Positions 39,720 through 49,321 of a stretch of 54,384 nucleotides of DNA are shown here, piece after piece. Each line of letters begins with the position of its first letter. Position 1 is the stretch's first letter. The position numbers and the translations under genes were made by a program. Source of the DNA: an uncultured Clostridia bacterium. GTDB taxonomy: Bacteria; Bacillota; Clostridia; TANB77; CAG-508. Where the stretch lies: contig CAKPBB010000012.1 in NCBI GenBank assembly GCA_934140005.1, positions 1 through 54,384 of the forward strand, in the 5' to 3' direction. The notes below the pieces were generated by a model, which saw only the letters and a list, made by a program, of their open reading frames with translations, had not been told where the DNA came from and made no database searches.

Positions 39720-41454
39720 ATTTAACTTCTCCCATCTTTCTAAATTTTTGATATCTTTGTTCTGCAATTTCCTCTTCTGACATCTTATTAAATTCTACTA
39801 AGCTATTGCATATTTCTTCTTTTAAATTTTGTGCAATAGTTTCAAAATTGCTTTCCTCTTCCGACATATTTGAATTATTATTCTCTGTATAATTTTCTTT
39901 AATAATTTTATCTATAACTTTTAATTCTAATAAATCTTCTGCTGTTAGTTTCATTTTTTCTGCTGCTTCTTTATATCTTGATGCATCTTTCCATAAAATA
40001 CTGCTATATCCTTCTGGTGATAAAATAGAATATATAGCATTTTCTAGCATGATTACTTTGTTTCCAACACCTAAAGCTAAAGCTCCACCACTTGAACCTT
40101 CACCTATTACTATAGCAATTACTGGTACTTTTAATTTTGCCATTTCAAACATTGATTTTGCTATAGCTTCGCCTTGTCCTCTTTCTTCAGCTTCTATTCC
40201 AGGATAAGCCCCTTTTGTGTCTATAAATGTAATTATAGGTCTTTTGAATTTTTCAGCCTGTTTCATAAATCTGATTCCTTTACGATAGCTTTCTGGATTA
40301 GGCATACCAAAATTTCTTTCAATATTTTCTTTTGTATTTCTTCCTTTTTGTTCTGCAATAATTGTAAAATTTTGATTTCCTATCTTTCCTAGTCCACATA
40401 CAATTGCTTTATCATCCTTAAAATTTCTGTCTCCATGTAATTCAACAAACTCATCAAATATTCTATTTATATAATCTAATGCTGTTTTTCTTTTTGGATT
40501 TCTTGCTATTTCTACTTTTTCCCATGCAGTTAATTTTGATTTGCTTAATACTAATTGGTTATCATTTTTTGAAGTAGTTTGCTTTTCTATATGTAGTTTA
40601 TTTGCCTCTTCTTTACTATTCTTATTAAGCTTAATTAACTTACAAATAGTTTCTTTTAGGTCTTTTCTTTCAACTATTTTGTCTATAAAACCATGTTCAA
40701 GTAAAAATTCTGCTGTTTGAAATCCTTCTGGTAGACTTTGACCTATTGTTTGTTCAATTACTCTTTGACCTGCAAATCCAATCATTGCTTTTGGCTCTGC
40801 TAAAATAATATCTCCAAGACTTGCAAAAGATGCTGTTACACCACCATAAGTTGGGTCTGTAAGAACTGTTATATATAATAAACCAGCTTTGTCTAATTTG
40901 GTTAATGCTGAAGTTACTTTTGCCATTTGCATTAAAGAAATTATTCCTTCTTGCATTCTTGCCCCACCTGATACAGTAAATATTACTAATGGTAATTTCT
41001 GTTCTATAGCCTGTTCTATGGCATAAGTAATTTTTTCTCCAACAACTACCCCCATACTTCCCATTAAAAAGCCACTATCCATTATACATAATACTACTTT
41101 TTCTCCATTTATTTCTGCTGTTCCGCATGTTACTGCTTCATTTAATCCTGTTTTTTCTCTAAGTGTTTTTAATTTTTTAGGATAGTCTTCTAATTCGAGC
41201 GGATTAGTTGTATCTATATTTAGTTCAAATCTCTTATATGAATCTTTATCTGTAATTAACTCAATTCTTCTATTTATATGCATTCTGAAGTAATGACCAC
41301 AGTTAGGACATATATTCAAATTTTCTTTAAGTGTATCTTTATATATGATTTCTTTGCACTCATCACATTTTACCCATTTTCCTACTGGAATATCAATATT
41401 TGATTTTTTATTTTTAGCTGAATTTTCCCTCTTCTTAATTTTATCTACAATCAT
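39703..41454 (-). CDS. Fused acetyl-CoA carboxylase carboxyltransferase, beta + alpha subunits (AccD-AccA), 583 aa
   Basis: The N-terminal half is AccD: a four-cysteine zinc ribbon (CDECKEI...CPNCGH, residues ~29-53) and VSGGARMQEG, the carboxyltransferase core. After a lysine-rich linker (~285-310), the C-terminal half is AccA: RNPKRKTALDYI, ELHGDRNFKDD, IDTKGAYPGIEAEERGQ and IGEGSSGGALALGVG. Separate subunits normally form an alpha2beta2 enzyme that moves the carboxyl group from biotin to acetyl-CoA. Here one continuous frame encodes both. Start follows GAGGTAATTTGA. Both zinc ribbon and oxyanion-hole glycines are intact, so the fusion should be active. Confidence 0.92.
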   Translation of the reverse strand: MIVDKIKKRENSAKNKKSNIDIPVGKWVKCDECKEIIYKDTLKENLNICPNCGHYFRMHINRRIELITDKDSYKRFELNIDTTNPLELEDYPKKLKTLREKTGLNEAVTCGTAEINGEKVVLCIMDSGFLMGSMGVVVGEKITYAIEQAIEQKLPLVIFTVSGGARMQEGIISLMQMAKVTSALTKLDKAGLLYITVLTDPTYGGVTASFASLGDIILAEPKAMIGFAGQRVIEQTIGQSLPEGFQTAEFLLEHGFIDKIVERKDLKETICKLIKLNKNSKEEANKLHIEKQTTSKNDNQLVLSKSKLTAWEKVEIARNPKRKTALDYINRIFDEFVELHGDRNFKDDKAIVCGLGKIGNQNFTIIAEQKGRNTKENIERNFGMPNPESYRKGIRFMKQAEKFKRPIITFIDTKGAYPGIEAEERGQGEAIAKSMFEMAKLKVPVIAIVIGEGSSGGALALGVGNKVIMLENAIYSILSPEGYSSILWKDASRYKEAAEKMKLTAEDLLELKVIDKIIKENYTENNNSNMSEEESNFETIAQNLKEEICNSLVEFNKMSEEEIAEQRYQKFRKMGEVKYVIGE

Positions 41455-41480
41455 TCAAATTACCTCTATCTATTAGACTC

Positions 41481-42824
41481 TTATCGTTTAAAAATTTCTT
41501 TTTCTATAAATGAAGTATCAAAGTTTCCTCTTATAAAATTTGGATTTCTAATTATTTCAAATAGAAAATCTCTGTTTGTTTCTACTCCATCTATTACTAA
41601 TTCCTCTAATGCTCTTTTCATTTTACTAATAGCTTCATTTCTATTTGTTCCATAAGCTATTATTTTAGCTATCATTGAATCATAATATGGTGGTATTGTA
41701 TATCCTTCATAAATAGCTGTATCTATTCTTATACCATTTCCACCTGGCAAATTTATTCCTGTTATTTTTCCAGGACATGGCATAAAGTTTTTATTAGGAT
41801 TTTCTGCATTTATTCTACATTCTATTGAATGGCCTTTGAACTCAATTTCCTTTTGTTTGAACTTTAATTTTTCTCCACCTGCTATTTTTATTTGTTCTTT
41901 TACGATATCTATGCCAGTCCTCATTTCTGTAATAGGGTGTTCTACTTGTATTCTTGTATTCATTTCCATAAAATAAAAGTTTTTATCTTTGTCTAGCAAA
42001 AATTCTACTGTTCCACAACTTGTATACCCAGCTATCTTTGCTGCTTTTATTGCTGCTTCACCCATTTTATTTCTAAGCTTTTCATCTACTGCTGTTGAAG
42101 GTGTTTCTTCTAATACTTTTTGATGTCTTCTTTGTATAGAGCAATCTCTTTCTCCTAAATGAACTATATTCCCGAATTCATCTGCTAATATTTGTATTTC
42201 AACATGTCTTGGGTTTTGCACAAATTTTTCTACATATATTTCATCATCATTAAAAGAAAGCTTTGCTTCTTGTTTTACTATATTGTAAGCCTCTTCTAGT
42301 TCTTCTTTTTTATTAACAATTCTAATGCCTTTTCCGCCTCCACCAGCTGCAGCTTTAAGCATTACTGGATAGCCTATTTTTTCACATATCAAAATTAGTT
42401 CTTTTATTCCAGTTACACTACCATCCGAACCAGGTATAACAGGAACTCCTGCTTTTTTCATCATTTCTTTTGCATTAGATTTATTTCCTAATAAATCTAT
42501 TACTTCTGATTTAGGTCCTATGAACTTTATATGTGACTCTTCACATATTTTAGCAAAATTTGCATTTTCTGATAAAAAACCAAATCCTGGATGAATACTA
42601 TCTGCTCCTGTAATGTTTGCTGCTTCTATAATGTTTTTTATATTTAAATAGCTTTTATTTGATTGTGCTGGTCCAATGCAAATTGCTTCATCAGCTAATC
42701 TTGTATGTAATGCATCTTTGTCAGCTTCTGAATATACTGCTACAGTTTTTATATTCATTTCTTTACAAGCTCTTATAATTCTTACAGCAATTTCGCCTCT
42801 ATTAGCAATCAATATTTTGTTCAT
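41481..42824 (-). CDS. accC: Acetyl-CoA carboxylase, biotin carboxylase subunit
   Basis: 447 residues with the three-part biotin carboxylase fold. The N-terminal domain is NKILIANRGEIAVRIIRA. The ATP-grasp glycine loop is KAAAGGGGKGIRIV, metal and bicarbonate residues are in EMNTRIQVEHPITEM, and the C-terminal domain includes YYDSMIAKIIAYG. It carboxylates the biotin carried by AccB using ATP and bicarbonate. Between fabZ (65 bp upstream) and accDA (26 bp downstream) in the operon. Confidence 0.95.
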   Translation of the reverse strand: MNKILIANRGEIAVRIIRACKEMNIKTVAVYSEADKDALHTRLADEAICIGPAQSNKSYLNIKNIIEAANITGADSIHPGFGFLSENANFAKICEESHIKFIGPKSEVIDLLGNKSNAKEMMKKAGVPVIPGSDGSVTGIKELILICEKIGYPVMLKAAAGGGGKGIRIVNKKEELEEAYNIVKQEAKLSFNDDEIYVEKFVQNPRHVEIQILADEFGNIVHLGERDCSIQRRHQKVLEETPSTAVDEKLRNKMGEAAIKAAKIAGYTSCGTVEFLLDKDKNFYFMEMNTRIQVEHPITEMRTGIDIVKEQIKIAGGEKLKFKQKEIEFKGHSIECRINAENPNKNFMPCPGKITGINLPGGNGIRIDTAIYEGYTIPPYYDSMIAKIIAYGTNRNEAISKMKRALEELVIDGVETNRDFLFEIIRNPNFIRGNFDTSFIEKEIFKR

Positions 42825-42889
42825 TTTATTTATTCCTTTCTATGGTTCTAATATTCAAGCTCATATAAGATAGGAGTTAATTATATAGC

Positions 42890-43315
42890 TTAATCTACCA
42901 AGGCGAATGTAAGTTCTCCTTTAGCAGCTATTTTTCCATCTACAGTTGCTACTGCTTCTCCAATACCAATTGGACCTTTTCTTTTTATTATTTTTACTTC
43001 TAGCTTTAATTTGTCTCCTGGAACTACCATCTTTTTAAATCTCAATTTGTCTATTCCGCCAAAAAGTGCGTTCTTTCCTCTATTTTCTGCCATTGACAAT
43101 ATAGCGACAGCACCTGTTTGTGCTAATGCTTCCGTAATTAGTACACCTGGCATAATAGGATTTCCTGGAAAATGACCTTTAAAATACCATTCGTTTTCAT
43201 TTACATATTTATAAGCTATAGCACTTTCTCCTGGTATATATTCTTCTACTTCATCTATCATTAGAAACGGATCTCTTTGAGGTATTATTTCTTCAATTTC
43301 TTTTCTTTTTAACAT
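42890..43315 (-). CDS. fabZ: 3-hydroxyacyl-ACP dehydratase FabZ
   Basis: 141 residues from the ATG after GAAGGAGTTTTAT. The hot-dog fold has the catalytic His in HFPGNPIMPGVL and the Glu in ITEALAQTGA. It removes water from 3-hydroxyacyl-ACP in each elongation round. The upstream in-frame extension overlaps accB and has no ribosome site, so the shorter start is preferred. Confidence 0.94.
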   Translation of the reverse strand: MLKRKEIEEIIPQRDPFLMIDEVEEYIPGESAIAYKYVNENEWYFKGHFPGNPIMPGVLITEALAQTGAVAILSMAENRGKNALFGGIDKLRFKKMVVPGDKLKLEVKIIKRKGPIGIGEAVATVDGKIAAKGELTFALVD

Positions 43316-43340
43316 ATAAAACTCCTTCATAACTAGATTA

Positions 43341-43802
43341 TTAACATATTTTAAAAAGAGGAGTACCATATTCTACTGGACTACCATCTTTTACAAAAAT
43401 CTCAACTACTTTTCCAGTATACTCTGATTCTATTTCATTCATTAACTTCATTGCTTCAATTATACAAAGTGTATCTCCTTTTTTTACATTCTTATCAATT
43501 TCTACATAAGGCTCTGCATTTGGTGCTGGCTTTATATAAAAAGTTCCAACCATTGGAGATTTTACAATATTTCCATCTTCTTTATTTAATTCTACACTTT
43601 CATTTGTTTGCAAATTTGATATATTGTTATCTTGTTTATGTGATTCATTTATATTATGAACGCTTGAATCATCTTTAACTAGGACTTGTTCTTTCTCTTT
43701 TTTCATGCTAATCTTAGTACCATCTGGAAAATCAATATCAATTGAAGTCAATTTTGAATTTCCCATGTCTTCCATCAATTGTTTAATTTTGTCATATTCC
43801 AT
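43341..43802 (-). CDS. accB: Acetyl-CoA carboxylase biotin carboxyl carrier protein
   Basis: 153 residues. An N-terminal helical region is followed by a low-complexity linker (NISNLQTNESVELNKED) and a C-terminal biotinyl domain with the biotin-accepting lysine in EAMKLMNEIE. The domain starts with VKSPMVGTFY. Carries carboxybiotin between AccC and the AccDA carboxyltransferase. The ligase that would attach biotin is encoded in the same operon at 46808-47410. Confidence 0.94.
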   Translation of the reverse strand: MEYDKIKQLMEDMGNSKLTSIDIDFPDGTKISMKKEKEQVLVKDDSSVHNINESHKQDNNISNLQTNESVELNKEDGNIVKSPMVGTFYIKPAPNAEPYVEIDKNVKKGDTLCIIEAMKLMNEIESEYTGKVVEIFVKDGSPVEYGTPLFKIC

Positions 43803-43834
43803 TTTTATTTTTCCTTTCTAATATGCTTAATCTT

Positions 43835-45076
43835 CTAATCATTTGAATACTTTTTCAAAATTATGCTTGCATTATGTCCACCAAAGCCTAAAGAATTTGA
43901 CATTACTATATTTAGGTCTTTTTTTCTACCTTCATTAGGAACAATATCTAAATCACATTCTTCATCTTTTTCTTTATAATTTATAGTAGGTGGAACAAAT
44001 GATTGCTCTATTGCTTTTATACTTATAATTGCTTCTACAGCACCAGCTGCACCTAATAAATGCCCGATATTTCCTTTACTTGAACTTATCATTACATTCT
44101 TGCTATTTTCTTTAAATACTTGTTTTATAGCTAAAGTTTCTGTTAAATCATTTAAATGTGTAGATGTGCCATGTGCATTTATATAATCAATATCTTTAGC
44201 ATTAATATTTGCATCTATAATAGCTCTCTCAATTGCTCTTGCTCCGCCTTCTCCATCTGGGCAAGGTGATGTAATATGATATGCATCTGAACTTGCTCCA
44301 TAGCCTATAACTTCTGCATAAATTTTAGCATTTCTCTTTTTAGCATGTTCTAATTCTTCAAGAACAATTACACCTGCACCTTCTCCCATTACAAAGCCAT
44401 TTCTTTCTTTGTCAAAAGGAATGCTAGCTCTATTTTTGTCTTCGGAATTAGATAATGCTTTCATATTTTCAAAGCCTGCAATTCCAACTTCACAAATTGA
44501 AGCTTCAGTTCCACCTGCTAAAATGCAATCTTCATATCCATGTTTAATTGTTCTATATGCTTCTCCTATTGCATGTGTTGAAGAAGCACATGCAGTTACT
44601 ATTGATATTGATTCACCCTTTAAGCCTAATTCTATAGATATATTACCAGCTGGCATATTAGCAATTGACATTGGAATAAACATAGGTGATACTCTTGAAT
44701 GACTTTTTAAGCAATTTGTTTCACATTGCTCTTGAATTGTTCTAAGTCCTCCAATTCCTGAACTTACAAAAATTCCAACTCTTTCTAAATTAGTATTTTC
44801 TTTTGATATATTACTATCTTTAAAAGCCTCTCTTGCAGCAATAATTGCAAATTGAGATGATCTATCTAATCTTCTTGACTGCTTTACATCAAAATATTTT
44901 AGTGCATCATAGTCTTTTACTTCAGCATCTAATTTTGTTTTAAAAGTTGATGCATCAAACAAAGTAATATTATCTATTCCACACTTTTTTTCTTCAATTC
45001 CTTTCCAAGTTTCTTCTACATTATTTCCAATAGGAGTAATTGCTCCAATACCTGTTACTACAACTCTTCTTTCCAT
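43835..45076 (-). CDS. fabF: 3-oxoacyl-ACP synthase II (FabF)
   Basis: 413 residues, thiolase fold. The nucleophilic Cys is in VTACASSTHAIGEA, the two histidines are in INAHGTSTHLND and KGNIGHLLGAAG, and GFGGHNASI lies at the C-terminus. It catalyses chain elongation by condensing malonyl-ACP with acyl-ACP. No fabH or acpP is in this cluster, so initiation and the carrier protein must be encoded elsewhere. Confidence 0.95.
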   Translation of the reverse strand: MERRVVVTGIGAITPIGNNVEETWKGIEEKKCGIDNITLFDASTFKTKLDAEVKDYDALKYFDVKQSRRLDRSSQFAIIAAREAFKDSNISKENTNLERVGIFVSSGIGGLRTIQEQCETNCLKSHSRVSPMFIPMSIANMPAGNISIELGLKGESISIVTACASSTHAIGEAYRTIKHGYEDCILAGGTEASICEVGIAGFENMKALSNSEDKNRASIPFDKERNGFVMGEGAGVIVLEELEHAKKRNAKIYAEVIGYGASSDAYHITSPCPDGEGGARAIERAIIDANINAKDIDYINAHGTSTHLNDLTETLAIKQVFKENSKNVMISSSKGNIGHLLGAAGAVEAIISIKAIEQSFVPPTINYKEKDEECDLDIVPNEGRKKDLNIVMSNSLGFGGHNASIILKKYSND

Positions 45077-45090
45077 TTCAAAATCCTTTC

Positions 45091-45834
45091 TTACATTAAC
45101 ATTCCACCATCAACATTTATTACTTGACCAGTTATATAATTACTATTTTCTGATACTAAAAAACTAACAAGATTTGCAACATCTCTTGCAGTTCCCATTC
45201 TTTTTAAAGGAATATTTTTAGAAATTTCTTCTTTTATTTCATCTTTTAAAACATTTGTCATATCTGTTTGAATAAAACCTGGAGCTACTGCATTTACATT
45301 TATATTTCTAGAAGCCACTTCTTTTGCTAAACTCTTTGTAAATCCAATTATTCCAGCTTTTGAAGCAGAATAATTAGTTTGACCAGCATTTCCAGAAATT
45401 CCAACAACTGATGAAATATTTACTATTTTTCCATTTCTTGCTTTCATCATATATGGAATTACATTTTTAGTAACATTAAAAGTTCCAACTAAATTAACAT
45501 CTATAACACTTTCAAAATCTTCTTTTTTCATTCTCATAAGTAACATATCTTTTGTTATTCCAGCATTATTTACAAGCACATCAATTCTTCCAAACTCAGA
45601 AATTATTTCTTTTACAAAATTCTCAACTTGCTCATAATTCGAAACATCACCACAAACTGCAAGACATTTAACATTTTTACTTTCTATTTCTTTTTTTAAA
45701 CTTTCTAATTCTTCACTTTCTTTTCTATAATTTAAAGCTACATTAAATCCGTTTTCAGCAAGTGTTAATGCTATTTCTTTTCCAATTCCTCTGGTAGCAC
45801 CAGTTACAAGTGCTACTTTTATATTTTCTTCCAT
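45091..45834 (-). CDS. fabG: 3-oxoacyl-ACP reductase FabG
   Basis: 247 residues from the ATG after GGAAGGAAAGATAAAA. Classical SDR: NADP loop TGATRGIGKEIA, NNAG, catalytic Ser in NISSVVGISG and Y-x3-K in YSASKAG. It reduces 3-oxoacyl-ACP. Good spacing with fabD (42 bp) and fabF (14 bp). The acpP gene often found between fabD/fabG/fabF is absent here. Confidence 0.94.
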   Translation of the reverse strand: MEENIKVALVTGATRGIGKEIALTLAENGFNVALNYRKESEELESLKKEIESKNVKCLAVCGDVSNYEQVENFVKEIISEFGRIDVLVNNAGITKDMLLMRMKKEDFESVIDVNLVGTFNVTKNVIPYMMKARNGKIVNISSVVGISGNAGQTNYSASKAGIIGFTKSLAKEVASRNINVNAVAPGFIQTDMTNVLKDEIKEEISKNIPLKRMGTARDVANLVSFLVSENSNYITGQVINVDGGMLM

Positions 45835-45876
45835 TTTTATCTTTCCTTCCATTATATATGTGATTAAAATAATTTA

Positions 45877-46806
45877 TTAGCTATTTAGCAATTCTATTGC
45901 GCTTTCTAAAGATGCGACATCTGAAATATTTATACAATTTACGTTTCTGTCAATTTTTCTTACTAAAGATGTTAGCGTTTTCCCTGGACCGACTTCAATA
46001 AAAGTATCTACACCATTTTCTAGCATATATTTTATCGAATCTGAAAATTTTACAGGACTTATTATGTGCTTTTCTAAAATTTCTTTTATATTTTCATTTG
46101 CATTATAAGGCTTTCCATCTAAATTTTTTATAACTACACAATCAGGTACTTTTATTTCGATTTTTTCTAACTCAGCTTTTAATTTTTTTGAAGCCTCTTC
46201 TAGTTTTTTTGTATGAAATGGTCCACTAGTTTTAAGCTCAACTACTCTTTTAGCTCCTTTTTCTTTTGCAATTTGAGTCAATTCTGTTATTCCTATTTTA
46301 TCCCCACTTACTACAACTTGCCCTGGACAATTATAATTTGCAGGTACTGCAAAACCATTTTTCACTTCACTACAAGCCTCTTCTACAAGATTATCTGGCA
46401 ATCCCAAAACAGCTACCATTGACCATTCACCTTTTGGTGCTAAATCTTGCATATATTCTCCACGTTTTTGAATTATTTTCAATGTATTTTCTGTATCTAT
46501 TGAATTTGCATAATTTAATGAAACATATTCTCCTAAGCTCAAACCAGCTGTCATGTCAGCTTGAATATTATTCTTCTTTAAAACCTCTAATATTCCTAAA
46601 CTCATTGTTACAATACATAACTGTGTATATTTAGTTTGGTTTAGTTTTTCTTCTTTGTCTTCAAAGCTTACTTCTTTTACATCTATTCCTGTAATTTTTT
46701 TAGCTTTTTCATATATTTCATTTACTTCATCATATTTTTCACATAAATCTCTTCCCATTCCAACATATTGAGAACCTTGGCCTGGAAATAAAAATGCTAT
46801 CTTCAT
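45877..46806 (-). CDS. fabD: Malonyl-CoA:ACP transacylase FabD
   Basis: 309 residues from the ATG after GAGAGGAACTAAT. The motif FLFPGQGSQYVGMG, the catalytic Ser in AGLSLGEYVSL (the usual GHSLGE has Leu in place of His, a common variant), and GPFHTKKL for the catalytic histidine. It loads malonyl groups on ACP. It starts one base after the birA stop. Confidence 0.93.
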   Translation of the reverse strand: MKIAFLFPGQGSQYVGMGRDLCEKYDEVNEIYEKAKKITGIDVKEVSFEDKEEKLNQTKYTQLCIVTMSLGILEVLKKNNIQADMTAGLSLGEYVSLNYANSIDTENTLKIIQKRGEYMQDLAPKGEWSMVAVLGLPDNLVEEACSEVKNGFAVPANYNCPGQVVVSGDKIGITELTQIAKEKGAKRVVELKTSGPFHTKKLEEASKKLKAELEKIEIKVPDCVVIKNLDGKPYNANENIKEILEKHIISPVKFSDSIKYMLENGVDTFIEVGPGKTLTSLVRKIDRNVNCINISDVASLESAIELLNS

Positions 46807-46807
46807 A

Positions 46808-47410
46808 TTAGTTCCTCTCTTTATATAATATTTCATTATCCACTAGATATTTTTCAAATCGATTACAAAATTCTGCTATAAACTTAAGCCTATCAATTGA
46901 AGTATTAAATTCTTTTTTTATTGATGTTGCTATATCTTGTATTTCATTTGGAAATGATATCTGATTATTATTTATTCCAATTCCAATATTTAAATACTTA
47001 ACTTTATTTTCAAACACTTTTGTTTCTGTTAAAATTCCACCTAGTTTTTTATGTTTTGTCATTAAATCATTTGGTGCTTTAATTTCAATTTTAATATTAA
47101 ATGTTTCTTCAAATATTTGAACTATTATCTTAGCAATATCTATAGTTATTCCATCTAATTTATCAACTGTACAATTTGGCACAATCAAAAATGAAAATGC
47201 TATATTATTGTTTGAAGTATACCAAATTCTACCATGTGTTCCTTTACCATTTGTTTGCATATCAGCCATTACTAAAAGTCCATTTTGACTTTCGTTTGCA
47301 AGTCTCCAGATTTCAAGTTGAGTAGAATCTATCTCTTGATAATACTTAAATTTTTTTCCTAAAATCTTTGTATTTAACTTTTTATTAAATTCTTCTAATC
47401 TTTCTATCAT
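46808..47410 (-). CDS. birA: Biotin-[acetyl-CoA-carboxylase] ligase (monofunctional BirA type), 200 aa
   Basis: Catalytic-domain features: an STQ near the N-terminus (EIDSTQLEIWRLA), the biotinyl-AMP loop NGKGTHGRIWYTS (the family's GRGRxGRxW, here with Lys and Thr), KAPNDLM for the usual KWPNDL, and GGILTETKV. No N-terminal helix-turn-helix is present, so it is a ligase only, not a repressor. It is short, lacking most of the C-terminal domain. It attaches biotin to the AccB protein encoded 3 kb downstream. Confidence 0.88.
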   Translation of the reverse strand: MIERLEEFNKKLNTKILGKKFKYYQEIDSTQLEIWRLANESQNGLLVMADMQTNGKGTHGRIWYTSNNNIAFSFLIVPNCTVDKLDGITIDIAKIIVQIFEETFNIKIEIKAPNDLMTKHKKLGGILTETKVFENKVKYLNIGIGINNNQISFPNEIQDIATSIKKEFNTSIDRLKFIAEFCNRFEKYLVDNEILYKERN

Positions 47411-47417
47411 ATAATTC

Positions 47418-49127
47418 CTATCTATTTATCAAATCTAAATTTGCCTGTCTTTTTATTTTGTTAGTTGTAGTTTTTATTAGTGGTTCTTCAGTAATTGTAA
47501 ATCCTCTTATTGCTTTATATTTAGGCATAATCTGATTTATTTCTTTTATCTTACTCGAAATCATATTGTATATATCTGTATCACTTTCAATTTTGTATGT
47601 TTCTTTTATCACTTCTTTATCAATAACAATTTTTGCATTTATCTTAATGTTTTCTTTATCATCTGAAAGCTGTTTTCCATATATAAAACTTTCTTGTACA
47701 CCCTCTATTTTATTTATTAAAGCTTCCATTTCTTCTGGAAAAATATTCTTTCCATTCTTTAATACAATGACATTCTTTTTTCTACCACAGATAAATATAT
47801 AACCTTCTTCATCAATCTTAGCTAAATCGCCTGTTAAGAACCAACCATCTTGCATTACTTCTTTTGTAGCTTCTTCATTTTCAAAATATCCAAGCATAAT
47901 ACTATTACCTTTTACTGCAAGTTCACCCATACCATCTTTATTAGGATTTACTATTTTTACTGATACACTTGGTACTGCTTTTCCAATAGAACCTACTTTA
48001 TGATATTTTTTTGTTCCTATTCCTACTACTGGTGAAGTTTCTGTTAGTCCATAACCTTGTACAAGATTTAAGCCAAGCATTCTATACTTTTCTTCGATGC
48101 TTTTATCAAGTGATGCTGCACCACTTATAAGTAATCTTATATTACCGCCAAGCATATCATGTATATCTTTAAATACTTCTTTCTTTTTTTCCATTGTTGC
48201 ATTTTTGTATTTTTCTTCATCTTCTAAAATTTGTTGAAGCTTTCCTTGCTTTTCTAAGCTTTTACTAATCATTTTGAAAATTCTTTCATATATTCCTGGA
48301 ACGCAAGCCATAACAGATACTTTATATTCGTTTAAATTTTCTACAATATGTCTAATTCCATCGCAAAATACTGTTTCAGCTCCATTATAAAGTGCAAATA
48401 AAAATCCTACTGTACACTCAAAAACATGGTGTACTGGTAATATTGATAATAATACATCTTCTGAATTCACATCTAAAACACTTCCTAAATCCATTAAATT
48501 TGTACAAATATTTTTATGTGATAAAGCTACAACTTTTGATGCTGAAGTAGTTCCAGATGTAAATAACATTATACTCATTTTTTCATTATCAATTTTAGAA
48601 TTTATAAAACTTGTATCTCCATTTTGTAAAAGCTTTTTACCTTCTTCGATTAATTCACTTTCTGAATATATACCATCTTCATTTGAAATATTATTCATAG
48701 AAATTAAATGCTTAAGTTTATTTTTGTTTGATAGTTTTAACTTTTTTACAATTTCTGAATATTTTTCTTGATAAAAAATTGCTTCTATTTCTGACCTTTC
48801 TATTAAAGATTTTAGTTCGTTTTCTGGTAATGACTTGTCAAGAGGAACAACTGTACCAGTACCACAAACTATTGATAAATATGCTATTTCCCATTGATAA
48901 CAATTCTCGCCAATAATAGCTATTCTTTTTCCTTTAAGTCCTATATTTATTAAAGCTGTTCCTAAAGCATCTATCATTTCTCTAACTTCTTTATGTGTAA
49001 ATATTTTATATTTATTTTCTTTATCTCTTATTTTATATGCTGGTCTATTACCATATAAGTCCTTTGTTTTATTTAGCATATCTTTTAAATCCGATATTTC
49101 TAAATATTCATATAATCTTTCACTCAT
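47418..49127 (-). CDS. AMP-dependent acyl-ACP/acyl-CoA synthetase, 569 aa
   Basis: ANL superfamily: P-loop LFTSGTTSASKVVALSHKN, the A5 motif QGYGLTETSPVVG, the A7-A8 hinge LTGDLAKIDEEGYIFICGRKKN, and the A10-like lysine near the C-terminus (KTTTNKIKRQ). It adenylates fatty acids and transfers them to CoA or ACP. As first gene of the fatty-acid synthesis operon, it most likely recycles exogenous or thioesterase-released fatty acids to acyl-ACP; that specificity is inferred. RBS AGGAGAAAATAA. Confidence 0.88.
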   Translation of the reverse strand: MSERLYEYLEISDLKDMLNKTKDLYGNRPAYKIRDKENKYKIFTHKEVREMIDALGTALINIGLKGKRIAIIGENCYQWEIAYLSIVCGTGTVVPLDKSLPENELKSLIERSEIEAIFYQEKYSEIVKKLKLSNKNKLKHLISMNNISNEDGIYSESELIEEGKKLLQNGDTSFINSKIDNEKMSIMLFTSGTTSASKVVALSHKNICTNLMDLGSVLDVNSEDVLLSILPVHHVFECTVGFLFALYNGAETVFCDGIRHIVENLNEYKVSVMACVPGIYERIFKMISKSLEKQGKLQQILEDEEKYKNATMEKKKEVFKDIHDMLGGNIRLLISGAASLDKSIEEKYRMLGLNLVQGYGLTETSPVVGIGTKKYHKVGSIGKAVPSVSVKIVNPNKDGMGELAVKGNSIMLGYFENEEATKEVMQDGWFLTGDLAKIDEEGYIFICGRKKNVIVLKNGKNIFPEEMEALINKIEGVQESFIYGKQLSDDKENIKINAKIVIDKEVIKETYKIESDTDIYNMISSKIKEINQIMPKYKAIRGFTITEEPLIKTTTNKIKRQANLDLINR

Positions 49128-49206
49128 TTATTTTCTCCTGTATTATTCTTTTTTTACAATAATAATTTACAACAAAATAATAATTTTTTCTTTAGTATGG
49201 GTGGTC

Positions 49207-49238
49207 AGTATAAAAGTTTGATTAGAATTTCTATTCAA
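49207..49238 (-). promoter_or_regulatory. Candidate promoter/operator of the fatty-acid operon
   Basis: Minus strand: the 21-bp imperfect dyad TTGAATAGAA-A-TTCTAATCAA (49218-49238; arms differ at one position), followed by a -10-like TATACT (49207-49212). TTGA...TCAA dyads of this kind are bound by FabT-type MarR regulators of fatty-acid genes. No such regulator lies in the window, and the -35 is weak. Confidence 0.45.
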
Positions 49239-49258
49239 TAAATTTTTACATAAAAAAA

Positions 49259-49287
49259 GCTGGCTTGCTTTTTTACGGCAAGCCAGC
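49259..49287 (-). terminator. Strong terminator after the lipoprotein gene
   Basis: GCTGGCTTGC (49259-49268) and GCAAGCCAGC (49278-49287), a perfect 10-bp GC-rich stem. Seven Ts follow on the minus strand. It separates the lipoprotein gene from the fatty-acid operon. Confidence 0.92.
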
Positions 49288-49321
49288 AACTCAACAATTG
49301 CACTTGTTAAGATTTTCAATT

